A stretch of DNA of 64,000 nt from Catellatospora paridis (GCF_009720365.1 NZ_ML769314.1:115264-179263); one strand, 5' to 3'. Positions 51,978-63,568 are shown, numbered from the stretch's first letter. A program made the numbers and translations. The notes: generated by a model not told the origin, from the sequence alone.

Positions 51978-52847
51978 ATGCGATGGGGACGGGTGGCGGC
52001 GACACTGTTGCTGGTGGGCTTGTTGGGTGCCTGCCGAGGGTCGGCCGAGCCGGTGACCTACGAGGTGACCGAGGTGGACGAGAGCGGCTCGGATCGGGTC
52101 ACCGTGCGGGTGGAGAGCAACGTGCCCGAGCGCGGCGGGCGGTGGGAGGTCCAGCTGGACGGGCGCATCGCGGGGCAGTCCGTGCGGGTGTTCCTGGCGC
52201 CGCCGCAGCCCTCAGGCTGCGGGGTGCGGACGTGCTACCGCGTGGTGCCGGGGCTGCTGCGGGTGGAGTCGGGCGGCGACGACACCGGTTGGACCACCGC
52301 GTGGGAGATCGCCGGTGCCGACTACGACCGGCTCGCTGCGGACTACCCGGCGCTGGGCGACCGGGCCGAGCACCTGTCGTCGCGGTCGATCGTGGTGCGC
52401 GAGGTCGCCGGCGGCCACGTGGTCTTCGTCGCCAACGGCCGGGACGGGCTGCTCTACCGCTCGGTCAACGGGGTCTGGCACCGCCTGGGCATCCCGAGGG
52501 GAGGCGAGGGCTGGTACTTCGAGGAGCCGCCGCGCCTGGCCTCGGAGCCGCCGCCGGCCGATCCGTCGTGGCTCGTGGCCGTGCTCGTGGCCGCCATGCT
52601 CGGCGTCGCGGGCCTGCTCATGATGGTGGTCCGGCGGAGGTGGCGCGGATACGACATCGGGCTGACCGCGGGCACGGCGGTGGTCGGCGGGCTGCTGTCG
52701 TACGCCGCCTGCCAGGTCCCCGGCGCGGGCATGTTCCCCGCCGCGATGTACGCCGTGCTGCTGATCTCCGCGATCGTCGTGGTCGGCCTGCTGGTGTTGT
52801 TGCTGGGTGTCGGCCGGGGGAGCGCGGCCGCGCCGGTGCACGGCTAG
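51978..52847 (+). CDS. Lipoprotein/membrane protein of unknown function
   Basis: A 289-aa protein. The N-terminus MRWGRVAATLLLVGLLGAC is a lipoprotein signal with a lipobox LGAC (Cys19). An extracytoplasmic domain of about 180 residues contains two cysteines (GCGVRTCYR). It is followed by three hydrophobic spans (about 197-218, 230-248 and 252-275), so the chain is anchored at both ends. I do not recognise the family. It follows the two-component genes by about 75 bases and might be their accessory or target. Confidence 0.7.
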   Translation: MRWGRVAATLLLVGLLGACRGSAEPVTYEVTEVDESGSDRVTVRVESNVPERGGRWEVQLDGRIAGQSVRVFLAPPQPSGCGVRTCYRVVPGLLRVESGGDDTGWTTAWEIAGADYDRLAADYPALGDRAEHLSSRSIVVREVAGGHVVFVANGRDGLLYRSVNGVWHRLGIPRGGEGWYFEEPPRLASEPPPADPSWLVAVLVAAMLGVAGLLMMVVRRRWRGYDIGLTAGTAVVGGLLSYAACQVPGAGMFPAAMYAVLLISAIVVVGLLVLLLGVGRGSAAAPVHG

Positions 52848-52958
52848 CCACGCCCTTTCCCCTGCCGAGCGAGAGGCAAGACCCGGTGCGACCGGATCAG
52901 CCGATCATGGGAGGGTGGAGCCGCGGCGGCGACCTCGCGGCCGGGAGCGGAGCGGAAC

Positions 52959-53771
52959 ATGCGGGTCAGCATCGCCAGCGAACCGGCCACCGCGGGTGCG
53001 GTCAACCTGGACTGGGCCGGGGCCTTCCCCCGGCTCGCCGTGGTGCTCGACGGGCTGACCGAGAGCCCGCAGACCGGCTGCGTGCACGGCACCGCCTGGT
53101 TCGTGGCCCGCCTCGGCGCGCGGCTGCTGCGCCGGCTCGACGGCCCGACGCCGCTGGCCGACGGCCTCGCCGCCGCCATCGAGGAGGTGGCCGCCGAGCA
53201 TCCGCGCTGCGACCTTCGGCACCCCGGCTCGCCCGGCTCGACCGTGTCGATCGTGCGGCAGACGCCGCAGGGCGCGGAGTACCTCGTGCTCGCCGACTCC
53301 CCGGTGGTGCTGGACACCGCGGACGGCCCGGTCGCCTTCATCGACGACTCGTGGAAGGCGCTCGCGACGCCCCACCTGGCCGCCGCGGCCGACCGCGGCA
53401 CCCGGGACGACCTGGCCCGCTTCATCGCCGACCAGCAGTCCCAGCGCAACACCCCCGACGGCTACTGGATCGCCCGCACCGAACCGGAGGCCGCCGCGCA
53501 CGCCCGCACCGGCACGGTCCCCGACGTGCGCGGCGCGGTGCTGGCCTCCGACGGCGCGGCCCTGCTCGTCACGGACTACGCCCTACTGGACTGGCGTGGT
53601 TACCTTGACCTCGCCTACCGGGAAGGCCCGGCGGGCATCATCGCGTCGACCCGCACCGCCGAACGCGCCGACCCCGAGCGGACCCGCTGGCCCCGCCAGA
53701 AGGTCAGCGACGACGCGACCGCCGCGGTATGCCTGTTCGACGTCACCCGGCAGGAGGGCGCACGACCATGA
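52959..53771 (+). CDS. PP2C-like serine/threonine phosphatase
   Basis: A 270-aa protein with the PP2C-family outline. The first metal aspartate is in LAVVLDGLTESP, GSTVSIVRQTPQGAEYLVLADSP is the central sheet, and the closing metal motif reads SDDATAAVCLFDV. The usual N-terminal Glu-Asp region is altered, and the His/Gly part of DGHG is LDGLT, as in many actinobacterial PP2C-like proteins. It probably removes phosphate from a Ser/Thr kinase substrate, though activity needs testing. The ATG at 52959 has GGAG upstream. The stop overlaps the next small gene as ATGA. Confidence 0.75.
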   Translation: MRVSIASEPATAGAVNLDWAGAFPRLAVVLDGLTESPQTGCVHGTAWFVARLGARLLRRLDGPTPLADGLAAAIEEVAAEHPRCDLRHPGSPGSTVSIVRQTPQGAEYLVLADSPVVLDTADGPVAFIDDSWKALATPHLAAAADRGTRDDLARFIADQQSQRNTPDGYWIARTEPEAAAHARTGTVPDVRGAVLASDGAALLVTDYALLDWRGYLDLAYREGPAGIIASTRTAERADPERTRWPRQKVSDDATAAVCLFDVTRQEGARP

Positions 53772-53947
53772 CCGACGACCGGTACTCGGGCGAGAGGTTC
53801 ACCGACGAGGAGTCGGCCTTCCTCCGTCACGTCAGATTCGGCGAACTCCCCACCCGCCCCGCCCCCGAAGACCTCACCGCCGCGACCGAGTCCGAAACCG
53901 ACCCCCGCCACACCCCACCCGACCCCAACCCCGCCATCCACGGCTGA
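53768..53947 (+). CDS. Small hypothetical protein coupled to the phosphatase
   Basis: A 59-aa acidic, proline-rich protein starting MTDDRYSGERFTDEESAFLR, with its ATG overlapping the phosphatase stop by four bases. The first half is probably helical with RHVRFGELPTRPAPEDL; the rest is disordered. No cysteine and no membrane span. The coupling implies it is made together with the phosphatase and may be a small partner or substrate. No known family recognised. Confidence 0.6.
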   Translation: MTDDRYSGERFTDEESAFLRHVRFGELPTRPAPEDLTAATESETDPRHTPPDPNPAIHG

Positions 53948-53970
53948 TGTCGGGTGGGTGGGGCGTGGGG

Positions 53971-55209
53971 TCAGCGGCCGTGGGAGGTGCGGGAGCGTTG
54001 GACCAGGGCGTCGATGACCACTGCGGCGAGCAGGACGGTGCCGGTGACGATGAGGCGTACGTCGGAGGACAGGCTCAGTAGTTCCAGGCCGTTGGCGATC
54101 GAGCCGATGACGAGCGCGCCGAGCAGCGGGGCGTAGCGGCGGGTGCGGCCGCCGAACAGGCTGGTGCCGCCGATGACGGCGGCGGCGATCGCGTTGATCA
54201 GCGTCTCGCCGCTGCCGGACTGCTGGTTGGCGAAGCCGAGCCGCATCGCCGCGACCACGCCGCTGACCGCCGCGAGGGTGCTGCACAGCGCGAACACCGA
54301 GATGCGGATCCAGTCGACGTTGATGCCCGCGCGGCGGGCCGCCTCGATGTTGCCGCCCACCGCGAAGATCTTGCGCCCGTACGCGGTGCGCCGCAGCAGC
54401 CAGTCGAAGAAGACCACCACCAGCACCATGAACACGAAGGTCCACGGCACCCCGCGGTCGAGGTAGAGCTTCGCGACGACGAGCTGGAGCAGCACGAGCA
54501 GGATCACCGCGACCGCGATCGGCAGCCACAGCGGGATGACGGGCAGCTCGGCGGCGGCCCGGCGACGCCGGGTCAGCAGACTGAGCAGCAGGTAGAGCAG
54601 CGGCGCCAGGGCGGCGAGGGTGATCGCCAGCCAGCGCGGCACGAAGGAGAACTGCGCCCAGCGCACCAGCGTGCCGGCCGGGGGCAGGTTGATGGTGCCC
54701 TGCTCGCCGAGCACGCGCAGCTGCACGCCCTGCCAGATGAGCAGGCCGGCCAGCGTGACGATGAACGACGGTACGCCGATCTTGGCGAAGATGGAGCCCT
54801 GGATCAGGCCGACCAGCGTGCCGACCAGCACCGCGACCAGCACCGCCAGCAGCGGCGCGTAGTCGTGGTTCACGTGGGTGACCAGCAGCACCGCCGCGGC
54901 GAGGCCGCTGACCGAGCCGATGGACAGGTCGATCTCGCCCAGCATCAGCACCAGCGTGATGCCGGTGGCCATGATGCCCAGCGCGGCGATCTGCAGGCAC
55001 AGGTTGACCAGGTTGAACGCGTTGAGGAAGGTCGGGTTCAGGCTCTGGAACACGATCACGATGAGGATCAGCCCGATGATGATCGGCAGCGAGCCGATGT
55101 CGCCGGTGCGCAGCGTCTGCAACCAGCCGCCGACCGCCTCCTTCGGGCTGCTCAGCTCCGTCGCCGGGGTGGGCGGGGGCACCGCCGGTTCCGTCACGGG
55201 ATCGACCAT
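53971..55209 (-). CDS. Sugar ABC transporter permease (RbsC/XylH-like)
   Basis: A 412-aa inner-membrane permease of the BPD_transp_2 family with about ten hydrophobic spans. Recognisable segments are ALGIMATGITLVLMLGEIDLS (cited in part), SIGSVSGLAAAVLLV and ALCSTLAAVSGVVAAMRLG, plus the EAARRAGINVDWIRI loop that contacts the ATPase. It has an N-terminal proline-rich tail (EPAVPPPTPATELS). It imports a monosaccharide with the ATPase and binding protein encoded next. The ATG overlaps the ATPase stop (TGATG). Confidence 0.93.
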   Translation of the reverse strand: MVDPVTEPAVPPPTPATELSSPKEAVGGWLQTLRTGDIGSLPIIIGLILIVIVFQSLNPTFLNAFNLVNLCLQIAALGIMATGITLVLMLGEIDLSIGSVSGLAAAVLLVTHVNHDYAPLLAVLVAVLVGTLVGLIQGSIFAKIGVPSFIVTLAGLLIWQGVQLRVLGEQGTINLPPAGTLVRWAQFSFVPRWLAITLAALAPLLYLLLSLLTRRRRAAAELPVIPLWLPIAVAVILLVLLQLVVAKLYLDRGVPWTFVFMVLVVVFFDWLLRRTAYGRKIFAVGGNIEAARRAGINVDWIRISVFALCSTLAAVSGVVAAMRLGFANQQSGSGETLINAIAAAVIGGTSLFGGRTRRYAPLLGALVIGSIANGLELLSLSSDVRLIVTGTVLLAAVVIDALVQRSRTSHGR

Positions 55210-56036
55210 CAGGCACCGCCCTCCGCCGAGCCGGCCGCCAGCGGGTCGTCGCCGGCGGACTGCTCGCGCAGCCGGGCCACCCGTTCGGAGACCACGTTCT
55301 GGGTCGCTCCGGTGATCGCGGCGATGATCTGCTCGTTGGTGACCTCGTGGATGCGGAACTCGCCGTTGCTGCGGCCGAGCCGCAGCACCACCACCCGGTC
55401 CGCGACCGCGCGCACGTCGACCATGTTGTGGCTGATCAGCACCACGCCCAGGCCGCGGTCGCGGAGCCGCTCGATGAGGTTGAGCACCTGTGCGGTCTGC
55501 GCCACGCCGAGCGCCGCGGTGGGCTCGTCGAGCAGCACCACCTTCGGGTCGCCCAGCAGCGAACGGGAGATCGCGACGGTCTGCCGCTGCCCGCCGGACA
55601 GCGACGCGACGGGCAGCCGCACGCTGGGGATGCGGGCGGCCAGCTCGCGCAGCAGCTTGCCGCTGCGCCGCTCCATCTCGACCTCGTCGAGCGACGCGCC
55701 CCGCCGCAGCTCCCGGCCGAGGAAGAGGTTGTTGACCACGTCCAGGTTGTCGCAGAGCGCCAGGTCCTGGAACACCGTCGCGATACCGAGCTCCTGTGCC
55801 GCGTGCGGGGATTCGACGCGCACCTCCCGCCCGGCGAACGTGACGGTCCCGGTGTCCGGCGGGCTCACCCCGCAGATCGCCTTGACCAGCGTGGACTTGC
55901 CCGCCCCGTTGTCCCCGACGAGCGCGACCACCTCACCCGCGTACACGTCGAGATCCACGTCGGACAGCGCCTGCACCGCACCGAACCGCTTGCTGACCCC
56001 CCGCATCGCCAGAATCGGCTCCCTGCCCCCACTCAC
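55209..56036 (-). CDS. Sugar ABC transporter ATP-binding protein
   Basis: A 275-aa single-cassette ATPase, starting at a GTG (VSGGREPILAMRGVSKRFG). Walker A is VGDNGAGKSTL, the signature LSGGQRQTVAI, Walker B VVLLDEPTAAL, and the switch His is in LISHNM. Most ribose/xylose ATPases carry two cassettes (about 500 aa); this is the one-cassette type seen in FrcA-like systems, so it should act as a homodimer. It sits between the binding protein and permease genes. Longer in-frame upstream sequence runs through a repeat hairpin and is not coding. Confidence 0.93.
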   Translation of the reverse strand: MSGGREPILAMRGVSKRFGAVQALSDVDLDVYAGEVVALVGDNGAGKSTLVKAICGVSPPDTGTVTFAGREVRVESPHAAQELGIATVFQDLALCDNLDVVNNLFLGRELRRGASLDEVEMERRSGKLLRELAARIPSVRLPVASLSGGQRQTVAISRSLLGDPKVVLLDEPTAALGVAQTAQVLNLIERLRDRGLGVVLISHNMVDVRAVADRVVVLRLGRSNGEFRIHEVTNEQIIAAITGATQNVVSERVARLREQSAGDDPLAAGSAEGGA

Positions 56037-56051
56037 CGCCCACCCCCTTGT

Positions 56052-56106
56052 GAAAGGAAGGGCACCTTCACGTCGCCATGCGTAGCGGAAGGTGCCCTTC
56101 TTAACG
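56052..56106. repeat. Dispersed hairpin repeat, copy 1
   Basis: A palindromic element with perfect 13-base arms GAAGGGCACCTTC (56057-56069) and its complement (56088-56100). The loop TCACGTCGCCATGCGTAGC resembles that of a second copy at 63569-63624. It separates the binding-protein gene from the ATPase gene, so it may lower expression of the downstream genes relative to the binding protein. AAGGGCACCTTC-type hairpins are familiar intergenic repeats of Micromonosporaceae. Confidence 0.75.
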
Positions 56107-56110
56107 CTTG

Positions 56111-57196
56111 TCAGGTCAGGCCGGCGGCCTGGCAGGCGGCGGCGTACGCCGAGGTGCAGATCTGCTCGATCGTGTAGAGCTTGTCCGCGACCACGGTCTC
56201 CTTGACGTTCTCCCTGGTCACCGACTGCGGTTCGAGCAGGAACGACGGCACCTCGGTCGCACCGTTGTTCACGGTCCGGTCGGTGCTGGGCTTCTCGCCC
56301 TTGAGCAGCGCGACCGCCAGCTCGGCGGCCCGGTCGGCCTCCGGCTTGAACGCCTTGTAGACGGTCATGTACTGGTCGCCGCCGACGATGCGCTGGATCG
56401 CGGCGAGCTCGGCGTCCTGCCCGGTGGTGGGCGGCACGGGCGTGATGCCCGCGGCCCGCATCGCGGAGATCGCGCCGCCGGCGGTGCCGTCGTTGGCCGC
56501 GTACACCCCGACGAACCCGTCCTTGCCGAGCTGGGCGATCTGCCCCTCCATGAACTTCTGCGCGTTCTCGGGCTTCCACTCGGGGGTGAAGAAGTCGGGC
56601 GTCGGCACGGTCTTGAAGCCCGAGGTGTCCAGGGCCGAGTGCGCGCCCTTGTTGAACAGCTTCGCGTTGTTGTCCGTCGGCGATCCGTTGATCATCACGA
56701 TGTCGCCGGAGGTCTTGCCCAGTTCCTTGAGCCGGTTGACCAGCGTCTCGCCCTGCAGCTGGCCGACGCGCTCGTTGTCGAAGGAGATGTAGTAGTCGAC
56801 CGGCGCGTTCTGGATGAGCCGGTCGTACGAGATCACCGGCACGTTCTTCGACTTCGCCAGCGACACGATGGTCGCCGCCGCCGCGCCGTCGACCGGGTCG
56901 AGCACCAGCACCTGTGCGCCGTTGTTGAGCGCGGCCTCGGCCTGCTGCTGCTGGCGGCTCTGGTCCTGCTGGGCGTTGCTGTAGATGATCTCGCAGTCAG
57001 CGCACAGTTCCTTGACCCTGGCCTCGAACAGTGGCCGGTCGTGCTGCTCGTACCGGGTGGTCTGCGATTCGGGCAGGAGCAGTGCGATCTTGCCGCCGCT
57101 GGCCGGGCCGCCGGAGTCGCCGCTCTCGCAGGCGGTGGCGCCGACGGCGAGCAGCAGCGCGGTGGTGATGGCGACTGCCAGGCGCCGCGAGGACAT
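56111..57196 (-). CDS. Sugar ABC transporter substrate-binding lipoprotein
   Basis: A 361-aa periplasmic-binding-protein type I (XylF/RbsB-like). The start MSSRRLAVAITTALLLAVGA gives a lipoprotein signal with lipobox ATAC, followed by a Gly/Ser linker. The ligand domain begins KIALLLPESQTTRYEQHD, and LVLDPVDGAAAATIV and GVYAANDGTAGGAISAM are typical of sugar-binding members with the hinge Asp and Asn. The longer ORF to 57271 lacks a signal peptide at its start. It captures a pentose or similar sugar outside the cell. First gene of the transporter operon. Confidence 0.93.
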   Translation of the reverse strand: MSSRRLAVAITTALLLAVGATACESGDSGGPASGGKIALLLPESQTTRYEQHDRPLFEARVKELCADCEIIYSNAQQDQSRQQQQAEAALNNGAQVLVLDPVDGAAAATIVSLAKSKNVPVISYDRLIQNAPVDYYISFDNERVGQLQGETLVNRLKELGKTSGDIVMINGSPTDNNAKLFNKGAHSALDTSGFKTVPTPDFFTPEWKPENAQKFMEGQIAQLGKDGFVGVYAANDGTAGGAISAMRAAGITPVPPTTGQDAELAAIQRIVGGDQYMTVYKAFKPEADRAAELAVALLKGEKPSTDRTVNNGATEVPSFLLEPQSVTRENVKETVVADKLYTIEQICTSAYAAACQAAGLT

Positions 57197-57308
57197 GCGA
57201 ACCTCCTTCACGGCCGGCTCGCCGGGCGTGTCGGCACGGAGTAGGTGAATACGAGTGATCGTATAACTCACCTATTCCGCATATGTCCCAGTTCGCGAAT
57301 TCTCAGCT

Positions 57309-57383
57309 GATCGTCAGACTTGCCAGGCACCTGGGCGAATACGTCCTCAAGATACGCACAGGTGCCAGGCAAGTCCGATGATC
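57309..57383. terminator. Long imperfect inverted repeat
   Basis: Arms 57309-57333 and 57359-57383 pair at 22 of 25 positions around a 25-base loop (core CTTGCCAGGCACCTG). It lies downstream of the MerR gene and upstream of the transporter operon, so it likely ends the MerR transcript. Confidence 0.65.
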
Positions 57384-57403
57384 AAGGGGTCGCGGGAACG
57401 GGG

Positions 57404-58222
57404 TCAGGCGGGGGTCACCGCGATCTGGAGTTCGGTCACGCCGTTCTCCGGGGTGTCCGGCAGGTAGTCGAGGTAGACCTCGCGGTGGTAGCCCACCGTG
57501 CGGTAGCCGTTCTGCTCGACCCAGCGGGCCAGCGCCTGGAGGCTGTACAGCACGTCGTCCATCGGACCGCGATGGATCACCGTGGCGGCGTGGATCGCGG
57601 GCAGGTCGACGACCGCGAAGTCCTGGCCGGGCACCGGGTCGACGGCGACCTGCATCGCCGCGTGGACGAGCACGGCGTCGCCCTCGGGCTCGTAGTAGGC
57701 GATGGCCGGTGCGCTGAGCGGGCTCAGCCCGGCCTTGTCCAGGCGCCGCATCAGCTCGGGGTACAGCGGGGAGATGGTCGGCCCGATGTGCTCGGGGCCG
57801 TAGCCGGCGGCGACGGCGGTGAGCTCGGCGACCCGCAACGGAGCGACCTGCTTGAGGGTGATGTCGTGGGTGGCCATACGGCCCTCCTTCTCGATCATCC
57901 GGAGCCTCGCCTCGACCATGGCCAGCCGCGCGGTGTCCGCCGCGACCTGCGCGGCCAGCTCCTCGCGGCGCAACCGCAGCATCCCGCGCAACTCGGCGAC
58001 AGGGACCTGGTCGTCCAGGATCGCCTGCACCTGCTGCAGCGTGAAGCCGAGGCCCTTCAGCGCGACCAGCTTGTTGAGCCGCCACAACTGCTCGGCGCGG
58101 TAGAGCCGGTATCCGCTGGCCGGGTCCACCGAGTCCGGCGGCAGCAGCCCGAGCGCGTCGTAGTGGCGCAGCATGCGGACCGACACACCGCCGAGCTTGG
58201 CGAAGTCTCCGATGGTGAACAT
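57404..58222 (-). CDS. MerR-family regulator with GyrI-like ligand domain
   Basis: A 272-aa transcription regulator starting MFTIGDFAKLGGVSVRMLRH. The MerR HTH and wings occupy residues 1-70 (YDALGLLPPDSVDPASGYRLY). They are followed by a dimer helix (about 75-115, RREELAAQVAADTARLAMVE) and a GyrI-like effector-binding domain (about 125-270, VIHRGPMDDVLYSLQALARW). BmrR/TipA-type proteins with this layout bind hydrophobic drugs and activate efflux or resistance genes from stretched promoters. No obvious target lies next to it. The longer upstream ORF is not coding. Confidence 0.9.
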   Translation of the reverse strand: MFTIGDFAKLGGVSVRMLRHYDALGLLPPDSVDPASGYRLYRAEQLWRLNKLVALKGLGFTLQQVQAILDDQVPVAELRGMLRLRREELAAQVAADTARLAMVEARLRMIEKEGRMATHDITLKQVAPLRVAELTAVAAGYGPEHIGPTISPLYPELMRRLDKAGLSPLSAPAIAYYEPEGDAVLVHAAMQVAVDPVPGQDFAVVDLPAIHAATVIHRGPMDDVLYSLQALARWVEQNGYRTVGYHREVYLDYLPDTPENGVTELQIAVTPA

Positions 58223-58336
58223 GTCGAGAACCACCCTGGGGGCTGACACGGTGTCAGGGTCAAGCCCATCCTGCCCGACCGCCGGACGCTCGGCCGGACG
58301 AACGGTCCGTCCAGGTGCGGGCGTACCCCGGACAGG

Positions 58337-58372
58337 CGAGAGGCCCGGATCAACACTGATCCGGGCCTCTCG
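58337..58372. terminator. Perfect 16-bp hairpin terminator
   Basis: Arms 58337-58352 and 58357-58372 (core GAGGCCCGGATCA) pair perfectly around an ACAC loop. It lies downstream of the leftward M23 peptidase gene. Confidence 0.8.
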
Positions 58373-58409
58373 TCGGGGGGAGGGATGGGGGTATGGGGAT
58401 GGGCGGGTC

Positions 58410-59264
58410 TCAGCAGGAGGTCTGGATCCCGCGGTCGGCCAGCCAGCCGTCCGGGTTGATCTGGTTCCACATGCCCTTGTGCACCTCGAAGTGCAGGTGC
58501 GGGCCGGTCGAGTCGCCGGTGGAGCCCTCCAGGCCGAGGATGTCGCCGGCCTTGACCTGGTCACCGACCGACACCTTGTCCTGCGACATGTGGGCGTAGT
58601 GGGTGAGGTAGCCGTTGTGGTGGTCGACCACGACGGAGATGCCGTATCCGCTGTACGCCCAGCCGGCGCTGACCACGGTGCCGGCGCCGACGGCGCGGAT
58701 CGGGGTGCCGCTCGGCATCGCGAAGTCGATGCCGGCGTGCAGCACACCCCAGCGCTGGCCGAAGCAGGACGTCACCTGGGCGCCCTTCATCGGGATCAGC
58801 CACGCCGGCCGGGGGGCGGCGGCGGGCTTCGGCGCGGTCTTGACGGTGGCCGGCTTCGGCTGGGCCGCGGTCGGCTGCTTGGGCGGGGTGGCGGCGGGCT
58901 GGCTCGTGGTGGGGGCGGAACGCTGGTATCGGCTCGCGTCCTCCGCGACGGCCTGCCGCTCGGCGAGCGCGTCGAAGGATGCCACGCTGGTGATCGCCTT
59001 CGCGGCGTCCGCGGGGGTGGGGTCGTTGTCGCTGGCGTTGGCGGCGCCGCTGATCAGGCCGAAGGCGCTGACACCCGCGAGTGCGGTGATGGCCAGTGCC
59101 TGGCGGGAGTGCCGGGCGAGACCTCCGCGAACCATTCCGCCGGTCTGGGCGAAGCGGTCACGGCTCTTGTCGAGGGTGCCGGGGACGCTGTGCTTGCCAC
59201 GTTTGAAGTAAGTCACGGGGGTTGGGGGCCTTTCCGTCATCACCTTTGATTCGGGAGCGCCCAT
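58410..59264 (-). CDS. M23-family peptidoglycan endopeptidase
   Basis: A 284-aa LytM/M23 protein. A basic N-terminus leads to a hydrophobic segment (ALAITALAGVSAFGLISGAA, about 55-75) that anchors or exports it. It is followed by a short helix and a Pro/Lys/Ala-rich linker (TPPKQPTAAQPKPATVKTAP). The zinc site is complete: HAGIDFAMPSG (His and Asp), THYAHMSQ, and HLHFEVHKG. Residues after ALTSCFGQRWG form the catalytic beta-fold. It should cut peptidoglycan cross-links outside the membrane. An ATG eight codons downstream is an alternative start. A CRP-like palindrome lies about 115 bases upstream. Confidence 0.92.
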   Translation of the reverse strand: MGAPESKVMTERPPTPVTYFKRGKHSVPGTLDKSRDRFAQTGGMVRGGLARHSRQALAITALAGVSAFGLISGAANASDNDPTPADAAKAITSVASFDALAERQAVAEDASRYQRSAPTTSQPAATPPKQPTAAQPKPATVKTAPKPAAAPRPAWLIPMKGAQVTSCFGQRWGVLHAGIDFAMPSGTPIRAVGAGTVVSAGWAYSGYGISVVVDHHNGYLTHYAHMSQDKVSVGDQVKAGDILGLEGSTGDSTGPHLHFEVHKGMWNQINPDGWLADRGIQTSC

Positions 59265-59378
59265 ACTGCCTGCTCAGTGACTGGACTCACCAGCGCGACC
59301 AGGAATCATCTGCCCTGATGGGTGAACTTTCCTCCCCTTCTGGTGGCTTACTGGTCGGTTCATCACGTCTTGTGATGC

Positions 59379-59394
59379 TGTGATGTGCATCACA
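59379..59394. promoter_or_regulatory. CRP/FNR-type palindrome upstream of the M23 gene
   Basis: TGTGATGTGCATCACA exactly matches the TGTGA-N6-TCACA consensus for cAMP receptor proteins. It lies 115 bases upstream of the M23 start. A second partial palindrome, CATCAC-N5-GTGATG (59361-59377), adjoins it. Actinobacterial Crp proteins are known to control cell-wall hydrolase and resuscitation genes, so regulation of the M23 gene is plausible. Confidence 0.6.
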
Positions 59395-59457
59395 GCATGT
59401 CCGAATTGCTGGCATTTTCCCCTACGGGATCGCCTCAGGGTGGGGCCGTCTTATGCC

Positions 59458-59506
59458 ATCAAAGCTCCACTCAGAGGCCCAAACGGGCACCAAATGGAGC
59501 TTTGAT
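59458..59506. terminator. Hairpin downstream of the second P450 gene
   Basis: Perfect 12-base arms ATCAAAGCTCCA (59458-59469) and its complement (59495-59506) flank a 25-base loop, 14 bases past the P450 stop. Likely terminator for the leftward P450. Confidence 0.65.
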
Positions 59507-59519
59507 CTTGGGGAATTTC

Positions 59520-60701
59520 TCAGTTCACCATGACCGGTAGCCGATCGAGGCCGCGTAGCAGCGCTCCGGGACGCCAGATCAACTCGTCCAGCGGCTGCGT
59601 GGCACGCAGCTTCGGGAACCGGTCCAGCAGGCCGTTGAACGCGATCTCCCCCTCCAGCCGGGCCAGCGGCGCGCCGAGGCAGTAGTGGATGCCGTGGCCG
59701 AACGCGAGGTGCTGGTTGTCGGCGCGCGCCGGGTCGAAGCGCTCCGGGTCGGCGAAGACCTGCGGGTCATGGTTGGCCGACAGCAGGCTCACCATGACGA
59801 TCGCCCCGGCCGGCACGGTCACCCCGTCGAACTCCACCGGCTCGGTGGCCATCCGGAAGGTCGAGGTCTTCACCGGGCTCTCGTAACGCAGGAACTCCTC
59901 GATCGCGGGGGAGACCAGCTTGCGGTCCGCGCGCAGCCGCGCCAGCTGCTCCGGGTGGCTCAGCAGCAGGTAGACCCCGTTGCCGATGAGGTTGACGGTG
60001 GTCTCGTGCCCGGCGAGGAGCAGCAGGAAGACCAGCGAGGTCAGCTCGTCCTCGGTCAGCCGGTCGCCCTCGTCGGCCGCCGAGACCAGCGCGGACAGCA
60101 GCGCGGCGTCCGGCTCGGCCCGCTTGCGCTCCACCAGCTCGCGCACGTACGCGTTCATCGACGTCGCGGCCGCCAGCGCGTCGCCCTGCGCCATCGCGCT
60201 GGCGATGATGGTGTTCGACCACTGCCGGAAGCTGTCGCGGTCGTCCATCGGCACCCCGAGCAGCTCGCAGATGACCTGTAGCGGCAGCGGGAAGGCGTAC
60301 TCGCCGATCAGGTCGACCTCGTCGCGCCCGGCGAAGCCGTCGAGCAGCTCGTCGGAGATGCGCTGCACGTCGGGGCGCAGGTCGGCGATGCGGCGGGCGG
60401 TGAACACCGAGGAGACCAGCCGGCGCAGCCGGGTGTGCGCCGGCGGGTCGTTGCTGAGCATGTGCGAGTCCATGGCGGCCCGCAGCTCGTCCGGCCAGCC
60501 GCCGCCGGTGCGGATCGGGGTGCCGGCGATGTTCTTGCTCAGGCGGGGGTCGTTGAGGGCGCGGCGGGCATCGTCGTACCGGGTGATCAGCCAGGCGGTG
60601 AAGGTCGGGGTCAGCTGGATCTCGTGGGCCGGAGCCTCCTCGCGCAGCTGTGCGTAGACCGGATGGGGGGCGGACGTCGCTTCAGGACCGAACGGGTGCA
60701 T
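59520..60701 (-). CDS. Cytochrome P450 (CYP107-like)
   Basis: A 393-aa soluble P450. The I-helix oxygen-activation motif is LLLAGHETTVNLIGNG, the K-helix is EEFLRYESPV, and the haem loop is FGHGIHYCLGAPLARLEGE. These are all canonical, in a form typical of CYP107-type hydroxylases of actinobacteria that act on macrolides, steroids or xenobiotics. It stands alone between a terminator-like repeat and the divergent ppdK gene. No ferredoxin gene is adjacent. Substrate unknown. Confidence 0.93.
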   Translation of the reverse strand: MHPFGPEATSAPHPVYAQLREEAPAHEIQLTPTFTAWLITRYDDARRALNDPRLSKNIAGTPIRTGGGWPDELRAAMDSHMLSNDPPAHTRLRRLVSSVFTARRIADLRPDVQRISDELLDGFAGRDEVDLIGEYAFPLPLQVICELLGVPMDDRDSFRQWSNTIIASAMAQGDALAAATSMNAYVRELVERKRAEPDAALLSALVSAADEGDRLTEDELTSLVFLLLLAGHETTVNLIGNGVYLLLSHPEQLARLRADRKLVSPAIEEFLRYESPVKTSTFRMATEPVEFDGVTVPAGAIVMVSLLSANHDPQVFADPERFDPARADNQHLAFGHGIHYCLGAPLARLEGEIAFNGLLDRFPKLRATQPLDELIWRPGALLRGLDRLPVMVN

Positions 60702-60936
60702 GCTCGAACGTTAGCAATCGATGTCCGGTTCGGCGGTCCCTTTCGGGTCTCGCCGAATCTCGCCCGTTCGTGGCGGGATGCGCGGTCCTGCGCGTGGGAA
60801 CGCTCCCCGAAAACCGCGCGAACGGCACATCTGTCGATACCTGTGCCATACGTCACCAGCTCCTCCTAAATTTCCTGAGCGGCCGTTAAGGTCCCGCGCA
60901 AGACTGGTTGTCGAGGTCACTACGCGGGAGGTCGCA

Positions 60937-63564
<2,628 letters not shown>

Positions 63565-63568
63565 CGGA

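Noticed and set aside
59265-59400. Possible c-di-AMP (ydaO-type) riboswitch before the M23 gene
   Set aside because: Actinobacterial cell-wall hydrolase genes often have one, but I could not find its conserved core here. A covariance-model search (Rfam ydaO) would settle it.
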